Origin: Paenibacillus anaericanus
GTDB lineage: Bacteria; Bacillota; Bacilli; Paenibacillales; Paenibacillaceae
Length of the DNA: 64,000 nucleotides
Assembly: GCF_003994475.1 (NCBI RefSeq)
Contig: NZ_RZNY01000016.1
Location: forward strand, 62,001-126,000
Reading direction: 5' to 3'
The notes beneath the pieces are model-generated. The model was not told the DNA's origin. It ran no database searches and worked only from the letters and a program-made list of their open reading frames with translations. Position numbers and translations under genes: made by a program. Below, in pieces: positions 18,273-28,673 of this stretch; within the stretch, counting starts at the first letter, position 1; each line of letters begins with the position of its first letter.

Positions 18273-19514
18273 TTATTTACAATTAAACAAGGCAAATCGT
18301 CTTATCATTGGATGTTCAAACGCTTCGAGTACCGTTAAGCGTACCTTGTCGGCAGAGATTGGCTTAAACCTGTCGATCTTTTTGTGCCCGATTGCACTCC
18401 CGTGGATAATCTCCATCCATTCGCCACCGGAGTGAACCTCAATTATATAGTCCCGTACCCGCTCTCCAAAAGCAATGTCTTCCATAGTGATAATGTGGTC
18501 AATGATGAGACTCTCTGGTAACTCAATTTCGATCACTTCCCCCTCACCCGATATTTCTGCAAGTGAATGATCGAATCGGCGATGTATCTCATCCCCGAAG
18601 GCAATAACGCGATTCACATCCACCTCAGGTATAAGTCCCCGGTTATCCGGCGCTAAATTCAGAAGTAGCGTTGCCCCATGACCAACCGACCGGTAATAGA
18701 TATCCATTAATTGCTCCAAGGGAAGCAGTAAATGTTCCTCATCCGGATGCCAAAACCACCGATCCTTGCGAATGGGCACATCACATTCGGCTGGTACCCA
18801 GCGGGGTGTCCCAGTTAGCCATTTCAAAGACGCCTCACTAAACATACTCTCGCGAGCGGATTCAACGGTATTCCAGCAAGGATAAGGGGCAAGCCCATCT
18901 TCATTACCTACCCAGCATATGGTTGGTGCTCCCATGTTAAATACCATAGCATCCGGCTGATACTGCTTGATCAAGTTCATGATTCGTTTCCAATCATATT
19001 CTCTGCCTTCTGAGCCTGCCCCATCAAACCAGATCTCAACGAGCGGGCCATAACCCGTCAGCAACTCCTCCAATTGATTAGCATAGAAATTATCATACGC
19101 CTGCGGATCGGAGTAACACGGTTCATGTCGATCCCAAGGGGATAAGTATAGACCAAATCCAATTCCCTCTTCGCGGCAAGCATCGGCACAATCCCGTACA
19201 ACATCCCCTTTCCCATCCCTCCAAGGACTAGAGGTTATCGAATAATCGGTCGTTGAGGTCGGCCAAAGACAGAAGCCGTCATGATGCTTGGCCGTGAGCA
19301 CAAAATAGCGGAATCCTGCCTCCTTGGCTGTACGTACCCACTGGCGAGCATCAAGCTCAACTGGATTAAATAAGGACGGCGAATCATTTCCCTCGCCCCA
19401 CTCCTGATCACAGAACGTGTTCATTCCAAAGTGGCAGAAAACTCCTAGCTCAAGATCCTGCCAGCGATGCTGCTGCTTTGTCGGTATCGGTAATAATGTA
19501 GATGAGTTGTCCAT
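18273..19514 (-). CDS. Alpha-L-fucosidase, GH29
   Basis: 413 residues, no signal peptide, so cytoplasmic. GH29 signatures are present: LGVFCHFGMNTF near residue 23, YFVLTAKHHDGFCLWPT near 70, and the nucleophile in PLVEIWFDGAG (D164). It releases terminal L-fucose with retention. A short beta domain follows the barrel. The gene is the last of the minus-strand polysaccharide locus, lying beyond the terminator that follows the binding-protein gene. It lacks its own copy of the repeated operator, so it may depend on readthrough. Confidence 0.92.
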   Translation of the reverse strand: MDNSSTLLPIPTKQQHRWQDLELGVFCHFGMNTFCDQEWGEGNDSPSLFNPVELDARQWVRTAKEAGFRYFVLTAKHHDGFCLWPTSTTDYSITSSPWRDGKGDVVRDCADACREEGIGFGLYLSPWDRHEPCYSDPQAYDNFYANQLEELLTGYGPLVEIWFDGAGSEGREYDWKRIMNLIKQYQPDAMVFNMGAPTICWVGNEDGLAPYPCWNTVESARESMFSEASLKWLTGTPRWVPAECDVPIRKDRWFWHPDEEHLLLPLEQLMDIYYRSVGHGATLLLNLAPDNRGLIPEVDVNRVIAFGDEIHRRFDHSLAEISGEGEVIEIELPESLIIDHIITMEDIAFGERVRDYIIEVHSGGEWMEIIHGSAIGHKKIDRFKPISADKVRLTVLEAFEHPMIRRFALFNCK

Positions 19515-19579
19515 TTCTAGATCTCCCTTCTATGCAACTAATTTTCTATTTATTGAAGCTCTCATTGATCCGGCACGAA

Positions 19580-19629
19580 AAAGGGAGCTTTGAAGCAGCC
19601 ATGTCTAGACTGCTCTAAGCTCCTCATTT
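19580..19629 (-). terminator. Terminator between the sugar-binding-protein gene and GH29
   Basis: On the minus strand GGAGCTT (19623-19617) pairs with AAGCTCC (19590-19584), with an inner AGCAG/CTGCT stem, then CTTTTTCG. It probably lowers expression of the downstream GH29 gene relative to the transporter. Confidence 0.7.
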
Positions 19630-19651
19630 CTTAATTCATCTAACTATTTCT

Positions 19652-21040
19652 TTACTTAGACTCTTTCTCATTAATGATTTTCGTTGCTTCATCAACCATC
19701 CATTTCTGTACATCATCAATCGAATCGTTACTTAACATAAATTTACTAAATCCATCATCGATAATTTTAGTTAAATCAGACGAACTTTTTGTAACAATTT
19801 GTGTCGCATCCAAATATTTAATGTCAGGACCAAACAATGTATTTCTGAGTGAATCAACATCATATTTGTCGATGTTATCGCCAATTAAACGATCAATGAG
19901 TGCATTTTGATCCGACTTCTTAGAGCCCGAAAACTCCGTTCTTGATTCCGATTCCGCCGTTGTCATGAACCGCATCAATTTAAATGATGCATCTTTATGT
20001 TTCGAAGTCGCCCCCATTACAAGTTGCGAGCCACCTACAAAATATTTTCCGCCTTCATAATCTTTCGGCAACGCATTCTGAGTTGGAAGCGGTACTGGAG
20101 CAAATGCAGTCTTGAAATCATGTGGATATTGTTCTGTATTGCCTGGGTCAGGGATCATGAAACTCCCGGAAAGGATCATAGCAGCATCACCACTGAAAAA
20201 CTCGCTTCGGTAGTTAAGTTTAGCTGCAAGAACATCAGCATAAGGTTTAGCCGATTTATCCACAGACTCCATATCCTTGCGTAACTGGAAGAAGTATTTA
20301 TAAGTCGGGTCTGACAAGATAGTCGTTCCATCATCATATCGGAATGGATCTTTCATAACCGTCTGTGCTGGAGCATTCATATAAAGCTGCCATGTATGGA
20401 AATACGATCCGTAACGTTTGTCGACCCCTTCTCCTTTGGTCAACTTCTTAGCATAATCGCGGTAATCGTCCCATGTCCATCCATAGGTTGGCACAGGCAG
20501 TCCAACCTCATCCAAAGCATCCTTGTTTAGCAAAACAAACTGGTAACCAGCTGTCATTTGCATGCCGTAATATTTACCATCAATCTTTGGATTAACATAA
20601 TATTCATCTTCAGGAACAAGGCCTTCGGCCTTATAGAACTCATCCAACGGAGCCAATGCATTTCTAGCTGCTCTTTCAACAACTGATCCCTCACTCGGAA
20701 CGCTGACTACGTCGACAGCTTCCCCAGACGAAATTAGAAAATCTAGTTTTTTTAGCATTTCGACCGAATTACCAGGAACAAGTATGACCTGCTCAACTTT
20801 GATATTGGGATTCTCTGCCTCGAATTCCTTAAGCATCGCTTTAGTACCAATCTCTTGATCTGCATTATCCCAGTTGTAATACTTTATAGTTACTTGCTCC
20901 TCTTTCTTATCCCCTGCAGGTGCACCGTTAGAGTTTTCAGCTGATTTGGAATTGCTACCACAGCCGCTTAACACAGAAAAAACAACTAACATTAGACATA
21001 TTGAAACTAAAAAATTACGTGTACTCTTCTTTTGGTTCAT
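19652..21040 (-). CDS. ABC transporter sugar-binding lipoprotein (CUT1)
   Basis: 462 residues. A signal peptide with lipobox LSGC (VFSVLSGCGS) makes it a lipid-anchored extracellular binding protein. The family 1 solute-binding fold is shown by VTIKYYNWDNADQEIGTKAM and further motifs. The start at 21040 follows AGGGGGC; the upstream ATG at 21076 has none. It collects an oligosaccharide for the two permeases encoded just upstream. The ligand is probably an oligosaccharide with fucose and unsaturated uronate, by context. One copy of the locus operator lies about 82 bp before the start. Confidence 0.93.
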   Translation of the reverse strand: MNQKKSTRNFLVSICLMLVVFSVLSGCGSNSKSAENSNGAPAGDKKEEQVTIKYYNWDNADQEIGTKAMLKEFEAENPNIKVEQVILVPGNSVEMLKKLDFLISSGEAVDVVSVPSEGSVVERAARNALAPLDEFYKAEGLVPEDEYYVNPKIDGKYYGMQMTAGYQFVLLNKDALDEVGLPVPTYGWTWDDYRDYAKKLTKGEGVDKRYGSYFHTWQLYMNAPAQTVMKDPFRYDDGTTILSDPTYKYFFQLRKDMESVDKSAKPYADVLAAKLNYRSEFFSGDAAMILSGSFMIPDPGNTEQYPHDFKTAFAPVPLPTQNALPKDYEGGKYFVGGSQLVMGATSKHKDASFKLMRFMTTAESESRTEFSGSKKSDQNALIDRLIGDNIDKYDVDSLRNTLFGPDIKYLDATQIVTKSSSDLTKIIDDGFSKFMLSNDSIDDVQKWMVDEATKIINEKESK

Positions 21041-21121
21041 TTTTCTTGCCCCCTGTTTTGTAAAATAAGCAATCATCTATCAACATCAGTATAATGACTG
21101 GCTTATTAGTGCAAGTGTAAG

Positions 21122-21152
21122 ATTTTGAGGTAAAAGGATTACTATTTTGACC
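21122..21152 (-). promoter_or_regulatory. Operator repeat A, before the sugar-binding-protein gene
   Basis: ATTTTGAGG (21122-21130) and ATTTTGACC (21144-21152) are 22 bp apart on the plus strand. The proximal copy ends 82 bp from the start codon. It matches sites B, C and D of the same locus and is a likely binding site for the YesN-type regulator at 23162. Confidence 0.6.
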
Positions 21153-21167
21153 TTTTCCTTTCGAACA

Positions 21168-22004
21168 TCAACCTTTCACACCACCAAGTGCAATTCCACT
21201 AATAACTTGTTTCTGCAAAGTGACAAATAAAATCAATAAAGGAATAATGGCTGATAAGGACGCCATCATCATAATGGCATCATTTGTCGTATAATCATCT
21301 CTGAACAAGGTCATGCCGAGCGGAATCGTATAAAGTGCCTTGGATTGCAAGAAAATAAGTGGGTTCTGGTAGTCATTCCATGACCAAATAAATTTAATGA
21401 TAGCAACGGTTGCAAGTACTGGCTGACATAGCGGAATGATAATAGACGCGAATGTTCTAACTTGACCTGCTCCATCAATTTTAGCCGCTTCAAGATACTC
21501 ATCACTAATGCCAACCATAAACTGACGGAGTAGGAACGTGAAATAAATAGAAAACATGCTCATGAAAATCAGTGCTACGTGAGTATCGTAAAGGCCTAAC
21601 CAGCGAATCAGCATAAAACGAGGAATCAACGTGGCTTGATCTGGTATGATCATAAATGATAACAGAGCCGTAAACACTAAATTTCTTCCCCGAAAGCGGA
21701 GTTTCGTAAATGCATAAGCCGCCATTGTTGAAATGACCAAAGTAATACATGTTACAATAACAGCAATTTTAATCGAGTTAAAATAAACATGAAGAAATGG
21801 TACTTTCCCCATCCAAACCGCTTTGAAATTGTACACCACATTTGTGGATTTAGGAATCCACGCAATGGGGAAACGCATAACATCCTTTTCATATTTAAAA
21901 GCAGATGAAATCATCCATACAAATGGAATCAAAAAGAAAATGGATAGCACTCCCATCAGAATGGTAGTGATCAATTTGGAAATGTTTTGTCTAATGAATA
22001 GCAA
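21168..22004 (-). CDS. ABC sugar permease, MalG/LacG type
   Basis: 278 residues with six membrane segments. The EAA loop that contacts the ATPase reads YLEAAKIDGAGQVRTFASII. A TTG start at 22004 follows GGGAGGG. It lies 20 bp after the partner permease and 127 bp before the binding-protein gene. No ATPase gene is in the locus, so a shared MsmX-like ATPase elsewhere is expected. Confidence 0.93.
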   Translation of the reverse strand: MLFIRQNISKLITTILMGVLSIFFLIPFVWMISSAFKYEKDVMRFPIAWIPKSTNVVYNFKAVWMGKVPFLHVYFNSIKIAVIVTCITLVISTMAAYAFTKLRFRGRNLVFTALLSFMIIPDQATLIPRFMLIRWLGLYDTHVALIFMSMFSIYFTFLLRQFMVGISDEYLEAAKIDGAGQVRTFASIIIPLCQPVLATVAIIKFIWSWNDYQNPLIFLQSKALYTIPLGMTLFRDDYTTNDAIMMMASLSAIIPLLILFVTLQKQVISGIALGGVKG

Positions 22005-22024
22005 CAGAAGTCCCTCCCTTTTTA

Positions 22025-22960
22025 TTAATCTTCCTCATTCCTAAACTTCCAGGTTATCGCAGTAATCACAGCAATGATGGCAAACAATAGCCACGATATA
22101 GCCGAAGCGTATCCCATGTTATAATTCACGAATCCTTCTTGATAGATCCGGAATACAATAACCGTAGAGGAATTGTCCGGTCCTCCTCCAGTCAAGTAGG
22201 AGATGATATCAAATACTTTAAATGAACCGATCAACATCGTAATAAACAAGAAAAAGGTAGTGGAGCGAAGTAACGGAATCGTGATTTTGAAAAACTTTGT
22301 TATTGAAGTTGCACCATCAATTTCTGCAGCTTCATATAGTTCATTCGATATACTTGTCAGCCCAGCCAAGTAAATAATAATTGTATATCCGAGTCCAGCC
22401 CAAGAACTGATAATCGCAATAGCCAAGAGCGACGTCTTAGGATCCACAAGCCATTTCGGCGGACTGGAAATTCCAAGATCCATAAGAAACTGATTAATAG
22501 GTCCTAACGAAGGGTGAAATAATGCACTCCACACTGCTGCAATCGCGATAATGGACGAGATATAAGGAATGAAGAACACTACCTTAAAATAGTCCTTCCA
22601 AAACACCTTGTTATGGATAAGAACTGCCAGTACCAGTGAAATGGCCATCGGAATGGGCACCGTTAACACCGTATAAATCAAATTGTTCTTCAATGCTTTC
22701 ATGATGGTTGGATCTTGAAACATGTGAATGAAATTGTCTAGCCCTAAAAATTTAATTCCTGATACCCCTGACAACAGATCCCAAGAGGTAAAGCTTAAGT
22801 AAAGAGAGAACCCAAGAGCAAATACATTTAGCAATAGCATGCCTATGATCTCCGGAGCTAGAAATAACCAGCCTATCAAAGCTTCTTTCCGCTTCGGAGT
22901 CCAGAATTTACTTGGCATCTGAAGCCTTTCAGGAGTAATGGTTGGTTTAGCAGATTCCAC
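22025..22960 (-). CDS. ABC sugar permease, MalF/LacF type
   Basis: 311 residues with six membrane segments and the EAA loop (ELYEAAEIDGATSITKFFKI). A GTG start at 22960 follows TGAGGTGAT. It is the first gene of the transporter unit (permease, permease, binding protein) and carries operator repeat B upstream. Confidence 0.93.
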   Translation of the reverse strand: MESAKPTITPERLQMPSKFWTPKRKEALIGWLFLAPEIIGMLLLNVFALGFSLYLSFTSWDLLSGVSGIKFLGLDNFIHMFQDPTIMKALKNNLIYTVLTVPIPMAISLVLAVLIHNKVFWKDYFKVVFFIPYISSIIAIAAVWSALFHPSLGPINQFLMDLGISSPPKWLVDPKTSLLAIAIISSWAGLGYTIIIYLAGLTSISNELYEAAEIDGATSITKFFKITIPLLRSTTFFLFITMLIGSFKVFDIISYLTGGGPDNSSTVIVFRIYQEGFVNYNMGYASAISWLLFAIIAVITAITWKFRNEED

Positions 22961-23028
22961 TTCGTATCACCTCAACATTTAATAAGTTAATACTATGATA
23001 ATTAAAAATCACAACAGACGAAGGATGG

Positions 23029-23059
23029 ATTATGACCAAGTACGAGTAATATTTTGACC
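23029..23059 (-). promoter_or_regulatory. Operator repeat B, before the permease gene
   Basis: ATTATGACC (23029-23037) and ATTTTGACC (23051-23059) are 22 bp apart. The proximal copy lies 69 bp from the GTG start of the transporter unit. This is the best-conserved pair of the four. Confidence 0.62.
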
Positions 23060-23103
23060 TTTTATGGCGCAGTATTGACGGAAAATATGAATTAAAGAAA
23101 GAA

Positions 23104-23136
23104 AAATAACCTATCCATAAATGGACAGGTTATCTT
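23104..23136 (-). terminator. Intrinsic terminator after the YesN-type gene
   Basis: ATAACCTATCCAT (23107-23119) and ATGGACAGGTTAT (23121-23133) form a long stem with one mismatch, followed on the minus strand by a T-rich run. It ends the GH88-lyase-kinase-regulator unit before the transporter promoter. Confidence 0.8.
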
Positions 23137-23161
23137 ACATGGTTCATAAAGAGTAGTTCTT

Positions 23162-24760
23162 TTATTTTGCATACCTGCTTACAGCATGCTTTGTTTTATA
23201 TTCACTAGGAGTCATTCCAATATACTTCTTAAATACTTTCGAAAAATAAGTCCTGTCCGAATATCCAAGTCCCATCGCTAAAGATTCAAGCGTTTGACTA
23301 GACGTTTTCATCATCTTTGTAGCAATCCCCATTTTATATTGATGAACGTAATCGGTAAAATTGATCCCGGTTAATCGCTTAAAATAACGTGAAAAGTAAC
23401 TTGAATTCAAATATAAGTAGTGCGCCATATCGATTGAAGTAATATTCTCAGATATATGTTTATCGATAAATTGTTGAATAATCTGCAATTTGGGTTCTTT
23501 GACAGCCGTTCCAGAACCCTTCTGGCGATATTGTGTAATATGTGTAAGTTTACTTACTACCAGTTCCATTACATCCTCTAACGTCCTTGCAAATGACAGG
23601 TAAGAATAGATCGCTTCATTCGACTTCCATTTTGAAAACATGATATCAATACTGCGCAATAGAATTAATAAATCCTGGACGAATTCACTTGGCTCAATAC
23701 GTTTCTCTTGTGCGTTCCTTCCCATGGTTGAGACAATGTTACGTATACTTTCTGTATCATCCTTCAGTATTGCACGTTCAATATCACTCTTATAAGGATC
23801 CAACAACCCTTGAGGTGAGGGTAAGAATATATGCTGTAACAAGAGTTGCACATCCTTAACTACTAGTTCATTACTCTCATAAAACTCATTTTTATGTTGA
23901 ACAATCTGATGATAGAAAGATCCAAGCGACTGTAATCCTATTCTATCTGTCACGGTAACCATGCTTAATTGCAATTTCAAGAACCGGGAACAACGATCCT
24001 CCAGCTCCTGCAAATACTTTTGAAAATGGAGGTAGGCATTACTCGCCAGGTTGACCCTGTAATTATATAAAACAACAAGTTTTTCTTGATCCATAAATGG
24101 TGTGATTCCCTCATAAGACACAGATAACTCCATTGCAATATTGTAAATGGCATAGAATATTAAAGGAAGGTTGCTCTGATCATACAGTCGTTCGTATGTT
24201 GAGAACTTGATATTCACCGTCCCCATCATAAAGCAAGGGTATCCCCATGAAATACCAAGTTGGGCTGCATATTCCACAGTTGATTCAGGAGGAGCTCCAT
24301 CGATGACTTTTTGAATTAGACCTTGTTTGAACAGTTCCCTGTTATAACTTGATACATCCTTATCTAATCTACTTGCTGTCTTTTCTAACAAGCGTATTGA
24401 ATTTTTCAAACTTTGTTCGAGCTGCTCCGCAGTCAATTTATCCTTGAGAAGATAATCGTCGGCATTCAGCTTTACTGCTTGCTGAGCATAATGAAAATCC
24501 TCATGACAGGTCAAAAATATCACTCTAATATCCGGCTTCATTTGACGGAAGATAGCTGCAAGTTCAATTCCGCTTTTTTTGGGCAATCCGATGTCAGTGA
24601 TGACAATATCGGGTGATGTTTCCTTAAACATTAGAAGAGCCTTTGCACTCGAGTAGGTTGATCCAACAACATGTAGATTGAGCGACTCCCACTCTACCAT
24701 CTGTTGCAAAACTTTAAGCATAGGGACATCATCATCAATTAACATAACTTTATGCATCAT
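23162..24760 (-). CDS. YesN-type AraC-family response regulator
   Basis: 532 residues. The receiver (1-120) has MLIDDDVPML, phospho-acceptor Asp in PDIVITDIGLPKKSGIEL, and KD in YLLKDKL. A long middle region links to a C-terminal AraC double helix-turn-helix (about 430-525: YLYLNSSYFSRYFKRLTGIN, LAMGLGYSDRTYFSKVFKKY). The start at 24760 follows GGGAGGACG and overlaps the kinase stop by 11 bp. It probably activates the transporter and enzyme promoters through the 22-bp-spaced repeats. Confidence 0.93.
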   Translation of the reverse strand: MMHKVMLIDDDVPMLKVLQQMVEWESLNLHVVGSTYSSAKALLMFKETSPDIVITDIGLPKKSGIELAAIFRQMKPDIRVIFLTCHEDFHYAQQAVKLNADDYLLKDKLTAEQLEQSLKNSIRLLEKTASRLDKDVSSYNRELFKQGLIQKVIDGAPPESTVEYAAQLGISWGYPCFMMGTVNIKFSTYERLYDQSNLPLIFYAIYNIAMELSVSYEGITPFMDQEKLVVLYNYRVNLASNAYLHFQKYLQELEDRCSRFLKLQLSMVTVTDRIGLQSLGSFYHQIVQHKNEFYESNELVVKDVQLLLQHIFLPSPQGLLDPYKSDIERAILKDDTESIRNIVSTMGRNAQEKRIEPSEFVQDLLILLRSIDIMFSKWKSNEAIYSYLSFARTLEDVMELVVSKLTHITQYRQKGSGTAVKEPKLQIIQQFIDKHISENITSIDMAHYLYLNSSYFSRYFKRLTGINFTDYVHQYKMGIATKMMKTSSQTLESLAMGLGYSDRTYFSKVFKKYIGMTPSEYKTKHAVSRYAK

Positions 24761-26480
24761 AGCTTCGTCCTCCCGGTATGAAAACTTGATGATCATGAAC
24801 AGGAATTTGGAGGAAGGCAGTTACTCCACCCATATTATTTTGATATAGACATAAAGTTGCAGTTGGACCGAATGAAAGCCTCAACCTTTGGACCACATTA
24901 ATAAGCCCTACTCTTGTATAAGAGGCGTGCTGATCCGTATCGTTTGATTGGAGCTGTTGATTCAGCACTGATAGTTGTTCTTCCTCCATACCACTTCCGT
25001 TATCCTCGATATCGATCATAATACAATTTTGATCTCTTCTAGCATGAATCGATATTTTCGCATCAGGATTGTCCACTAAACCATGTACAATTGCATTTTC
25101 AATTAATGGCTGCAGCATCAACTTAGGAATAACCCATTGTTTCAAGTCGGGCTCTAAATCAACCACCAGTTCCAAGGGAATTTCATTCCTGATCTTCATG
25201 ATATCTATATAATGCCCTAGCAATTCGCACTCTTCCAGTAATGTTGTAGGTTCATTGATCTTCAAATAGGCGCGGAGCAGACTCATTAATGAATCAATCA
25301 CTCCGCTATGCAATTGATCCTTTTGCAATATCAGGCTGCATTTGATGGAGTTTAGCGTATTAATCAAAAAGTGTGGCCGAATCTGCATAAACAATGCATC
25401 CAGTTCCATAACCCTTTTTTGTTCCTGCTCTTGCTCAATATCGTAAATGAGTCCCTTAAGTTGATCCATCATCGTATTTAACGTGTGTCCTAACTCGGCG
25501 ATTTCATCTCCCCCCTTCACTTCAATCCTTACGTCCAGGTTCCCCATTCCAAACTGTCGAATCACTCGCTGCAACTTTTGAATAGGTCTGTGCAGTCTTC
25601 TGGCCATAAATAAGGATGTTATGCTGAAAAGGATAAAGAAAAGAATAACCCCTCCAATACCCGTAAAAAATGTTCTTGAAATTTTACCCGTAAATGCTTC
25701 TTTATTCGCTTCATACACAAGAGTCCAATCCGTTTTGTCTAATGTGACCTCAGAGCGTAGGTTAGAACTCTTTGGGTCTGAATCATGCGACGAAAGTTTA
25801 GTATTTCCTGCGATTCGATTTCCTCCCGCGTCTAAAAGAACAATCTTCCCAAACTCGACTGGCTTAAGTAGTCTTTCAAAATACGATTCCGAAATCCCAA
25901 TGATAAGAACAGATAGATACTCTTTTTCATGACTACCATGAATCACTCTGGCCATATAATAGGTACCCTCGTTACTAGACTTACCTGTGACCATACCGAG
26001 CCATTGAAGGGTTTCAGGCTTGTTGAAATCGATTTTTTCATACAAATGATCTAGGTTCCGATTGACTAGCTTCAAGTCTTCTTCATTAGAAGGAATGATA
26101 AAGCGCTTTCTATTTACCAGATACATACTAATGTTATTATTTAATGGTTTAGATGTAATTAAGGAAAATACACCTTTGATTTCGTTAAAATTTATATAAT
26201 CATCATAAGTACGCAGCTTGTCCGCATCCGCAAATTTTTTCAAATACGTCCTAAAACTCGTATCGTTAACAATAAAATGTGAGGAAAACGTAACATCATC
26301 AATCGTCTTTCCAATTTCATCAATAATTACATTCAAGAAGTTCTCATTACTTAACTGCAGCTTCTCTACCATTGTTTCTTTAATTAGAATAAAAGAGATG
26401 ACCGAAACGGTAATGATGGGTACGATAATGAAAAGAAGAAACGATAGCTGTATTCTTCGGTAAAAGGTCAACTTAAACAT
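24750..26480 (-). CDS. YesM-type sensor histidine kinase
   Basis: 576 residues. TM1 at about 12-32, an extracytoplasmic sensor of about 250 residues, TM2 near 285-305, HAMP, then the His-kinase domain with LFMQIRPHFLINTLNSIK (His phosphoacceptor) and an ATPase domain (LIENAIVHGL, DNGSGM). It pairs with the overlapping AraC-type regulator. It probably senses the sugar-loaded binding protein or the oligosaccharide itself. It follows the lyase gene by 30 bp. Confidence 0.93.
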   Translation of the reverse strand: MFKLTFYRRIQLSFLLFIIVPIITVSVISFILIKETMVEKLQLSNENFLNVIIDEIGKTIDDVTFSSHFIVNDTSFRTYLKKFADADKLRTYDDYINFNEIKGVFSLITSKPLNNNISMYLVNRKRFIIPSNEEDLKLVNRNLDHLYEKIDFNKPETLQWLGMVTGKSSNEGTYYMARVIHGSHEKEYLSVLIIGISESYFERLLKPVEFGKIVLLDAGGNRIAGNTKLSSHDSDPKSSNLRSEVTLDKTDWTLVYEANKEAFTGKISRTFFTGIGGVILFFILFSITSLFMARRLHRPIQKLQRVIRQFGMGNLDVRIEVKGGDEIAELGHTLNTMMDQLKGLIYDIEQEQEQKRVMELDALFMQIRPHFLINTLNSIKCSLILQKDQLHSGVIDSLMSLLRAYLKINEPTTLLEECELLGHYIDIMKIRNEIPLELVVDLEPDLKQWVIPKLMLQPLIENAIVHGLVDNPDAKISIHARRDQNCIMIDIEDNGSGMEEEQLSVLNQQLQSNDTDQHASYTRVGLINVVQRLRLSFGPTATLCLYQNNMGGVTAFLQIPVHDHQVFIPGGRSYDA

Positions 26481-26510
26481 GATTTACCGCGCCTCTCTCA
26501 TGCTGCTTTT

Positions 26511-28673
26511 TCACTTTATAACCGTGATCTCTTTACCTTCGCCCTTTGTTACTATAAGCACGACCTCACCGAATATTTGTATCCCATCAACCACATAAGA
26601 GTCGATAGCTCGGGCAGGTGGTCTATGACATACAACAATAATATGTTCCTCATCGGATTGTGGCAACATAATCTTGCACGCTTCTACGCTACTGTCGTCG
26701 GCTAATTCCCCGGTGTACAGGAATACCGTTATTTTCTTGACGATCGGAAGAGTAGTTTCCCCGGCCCGTAAAGGGTACAGAACCTGCATCATAGAGAACG
26801 CTCCGGAGTGGGTCCGTTCGTAACTTACATGATAGTTTGGTTCTACCAGATTATATTCATAAGAAATAACACCCTCGCTTAGCTCTACCTTTAATTCTGA
26901 AGCATGAACAGGAATGATACAAAGATTGGCCTCATGCTTATTTTCAGTTCGGCAAATGCCCGTTTCCTGCGAAGTACTTATTTCACCCGGTGCAAAATGA
27001 AAGTATTGCTTACATGTATGTTCATGCTGACTATCAAAGTAATCTACCAATAACCAATAGTATGGCTTAATAAAAATAATTTGTCTGGAGGGATATACTG
27101 GATCATCGAGATGTTTATATCCATTATGGCTCCCACTTACGTAATCATAGCCGGTCTCCGTAATCCATTCGCTACATGTCTTTGAAGCTACTCTCCCAAA
27201 TTGCCATGTATCGATAACTTCCGTAAATTCGATATCATCAACCACAGTTGTATTATGGGAACTGCATAGTTTAAGTTGCCTACGCAGAGGCGTATGATCA
27301 CTATAATTATACCTACCTAGATCAGTAAGCAGTTCTTTACCGTACGCATGAATATCAATATGAAGCATATCGGCATGTCCGTGTCCCCCTCCAAGAGGAC
27401 CGCAGCGAAAATACAAATATAAAGCTTGCTCATCCCAACCAGATCGCATCACATAATGTCCCGAATGTTCAAATGCGTGGGATAGCCGTGGTGGCACCAA
27501 AACAGGACATTCATCATAATAGCGGATGCCGTTTGATCCGAAATTCCATACATTATCAAAATCGATACGATCATATCCGCCGAACCGAAGCGTAGCATCC
27601 TGTAACACAATTGCCGAAGCGGTCAGAACCGACCGGATATCATTATTATCACTGTCTCCTAGCATGATCTGCCTATGATTTGGCTTAGCCCAGTAGAGGG
27701 AAGCAATTGCCATCTTCCGAATAGTTTCCGTAATGGAATACTCTATTTCAATCTTATTATTGATAGTCAGAGTCAACATATCTAGATAGCAATTCAATAC
27801 TTCATGATGATAAGTGGGAGACTGCTCCCAATGGATTCCATCCTTCATTACTTGTAGCCTGGCCGTTTCTCCCATTCTCTCGATACTCAACTGTTGCCAA
27901 TGAAACGATCGTTTGAATTCTGGCACAAATACAGACATCTCAATCAATCCACATGTTTCAAGTACGCCCCAATTGCTAATATGTTTCCAGCCTGTAAATG
28001 AAGAGGCTAGATATTCGGCATGCTCATGCATTGAGATGAATACCTTCGTTAGGAGATGCGATGTCATATGTGGGCTGTTCATCACAAAAGGCAATGTTTT
28101 GATCCAGTTGCCGCAACGCAACCCGGCTTCGATAGAACGCCACGTTAACGTACCCATAGTTTGCTCAGAGGGAACAGGATTCCGTTCGATCCAATCCTCT
28201 AGTTGGAGGCAGAAGGTATTTGCATATTTCTCATCTCCGGTCATCTGATATGCTTGTCCAAGTGCCAGCCAGTATCTGTGGCGATTGAGCATGTAAGCCC
28301 ATTCGACATCTCCGTCGGGGATATGATTCCAGTCTATTGGACCGTCAAAGGTTACGGGTACACAAGTACGTTCCATATCCCATGGGAAACGGAAGAGGAA
28401 AGTTTGAGCAACGACTTCATCTGCCGCTTTCATCACTTCCCGTAATTCTTCTGGACAATGCAAACTTACATACTCACAAACTTCTGCTAGATCTTCCTTA
28501 CAGAGAAACATCTTAGGATAGGTTCTGGACAACAAATATTGTTTGAACGCCATCAAGCCTTCATCATACCGTTCATCAAGAACAGCCTTCTTGACACGTT
28601 CCAAACCCGGATGATCAAGGTTAAGCAGACTAAATAGACTATTTTCATAACCTATTGGGTTATTCACGTTCAT
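26511..28673 (-). CDS. Heparinase II/III-type polysaccharide lyase
   Basis: 720 residues, no signal peptide. An N-terminal alpha/alpha toroid (about 1-380) carries HISNWGVLETCGL and QSPTYHHEVLNCY; a beta-sandwich domain begins with GPLGGGHGHADMLHIDIHAY, the usual His cluster of the family. Such lyases cut uronic-acid polymers by beta-elimination, leaving 4,5-unsaturated uronates, the substrates of the GH88 enzyme encoded upstream with a 14-bp overlap. AGGAGG precedes the ATG. Being cytoplasmic it probably acts on imported oligosaccharides. The exact substrate is unknown. Confidence 0.88.
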   Translation of the reverse strand: MNVNNPIGYENSLFSLLNLDHPGLERVKKAVLDERYDEGLMAFKQYLLSRTYPKMFLCKEDLAEVCEYVSLHCPEELREVMKAADEVVAQTFLFRFPWDMERTCVPVTFDGPIDWNHIPDGDVEWAYMLNRHRYWLALGQAYQMTGDEKYANTFCLQLEDWIERNPVPSEQTMGTLTWRSIEAGLRCGNWIKTLPFVMNSPHMTSHLLTKVFISMHEHAEYLASSFTGWKHISNWGVLETCGLIEMSVFVPEFKRSFHWQQLSIERMGETARLQVMKDGIHWEQSPTYHHEVLNCYLDMLTLTINNKIEIEYSITETIRKMAIASLYWAKPNHRQIMLGDSDNNDIRSVLTASAIVLQDATLRFGGYDRIDFDNVWNFGSNGIRYYDECPVLVPPRLSHAFEHSGHYVMRSGWDEQALYLYFRCGPLGGGHGHADMLHIDIHAYGKELLTDLGRYNYSDHTPLRRQLKLCSSHNTTVVDDIEFTEVIDTWQFGRVASKTCSEWITETGYDYVSGSHNGYKHLDDPVYPSRQIIFIKPYYWLLVDYFDSQHEHTCKQYFHFAPGEISTSQETGICRTENKHEANLCIIPVHASELKVELSEGVISYEYNLVEPNYHVSYERTHSGAFSMMQVLYPLRAGETTLPIVKKITVFLYTGELADDSSVEACKIMLPQSDEEHIIVVCHRPPARAIDSYVVDGIQIFGEVVLIVTKGEGKEITVIK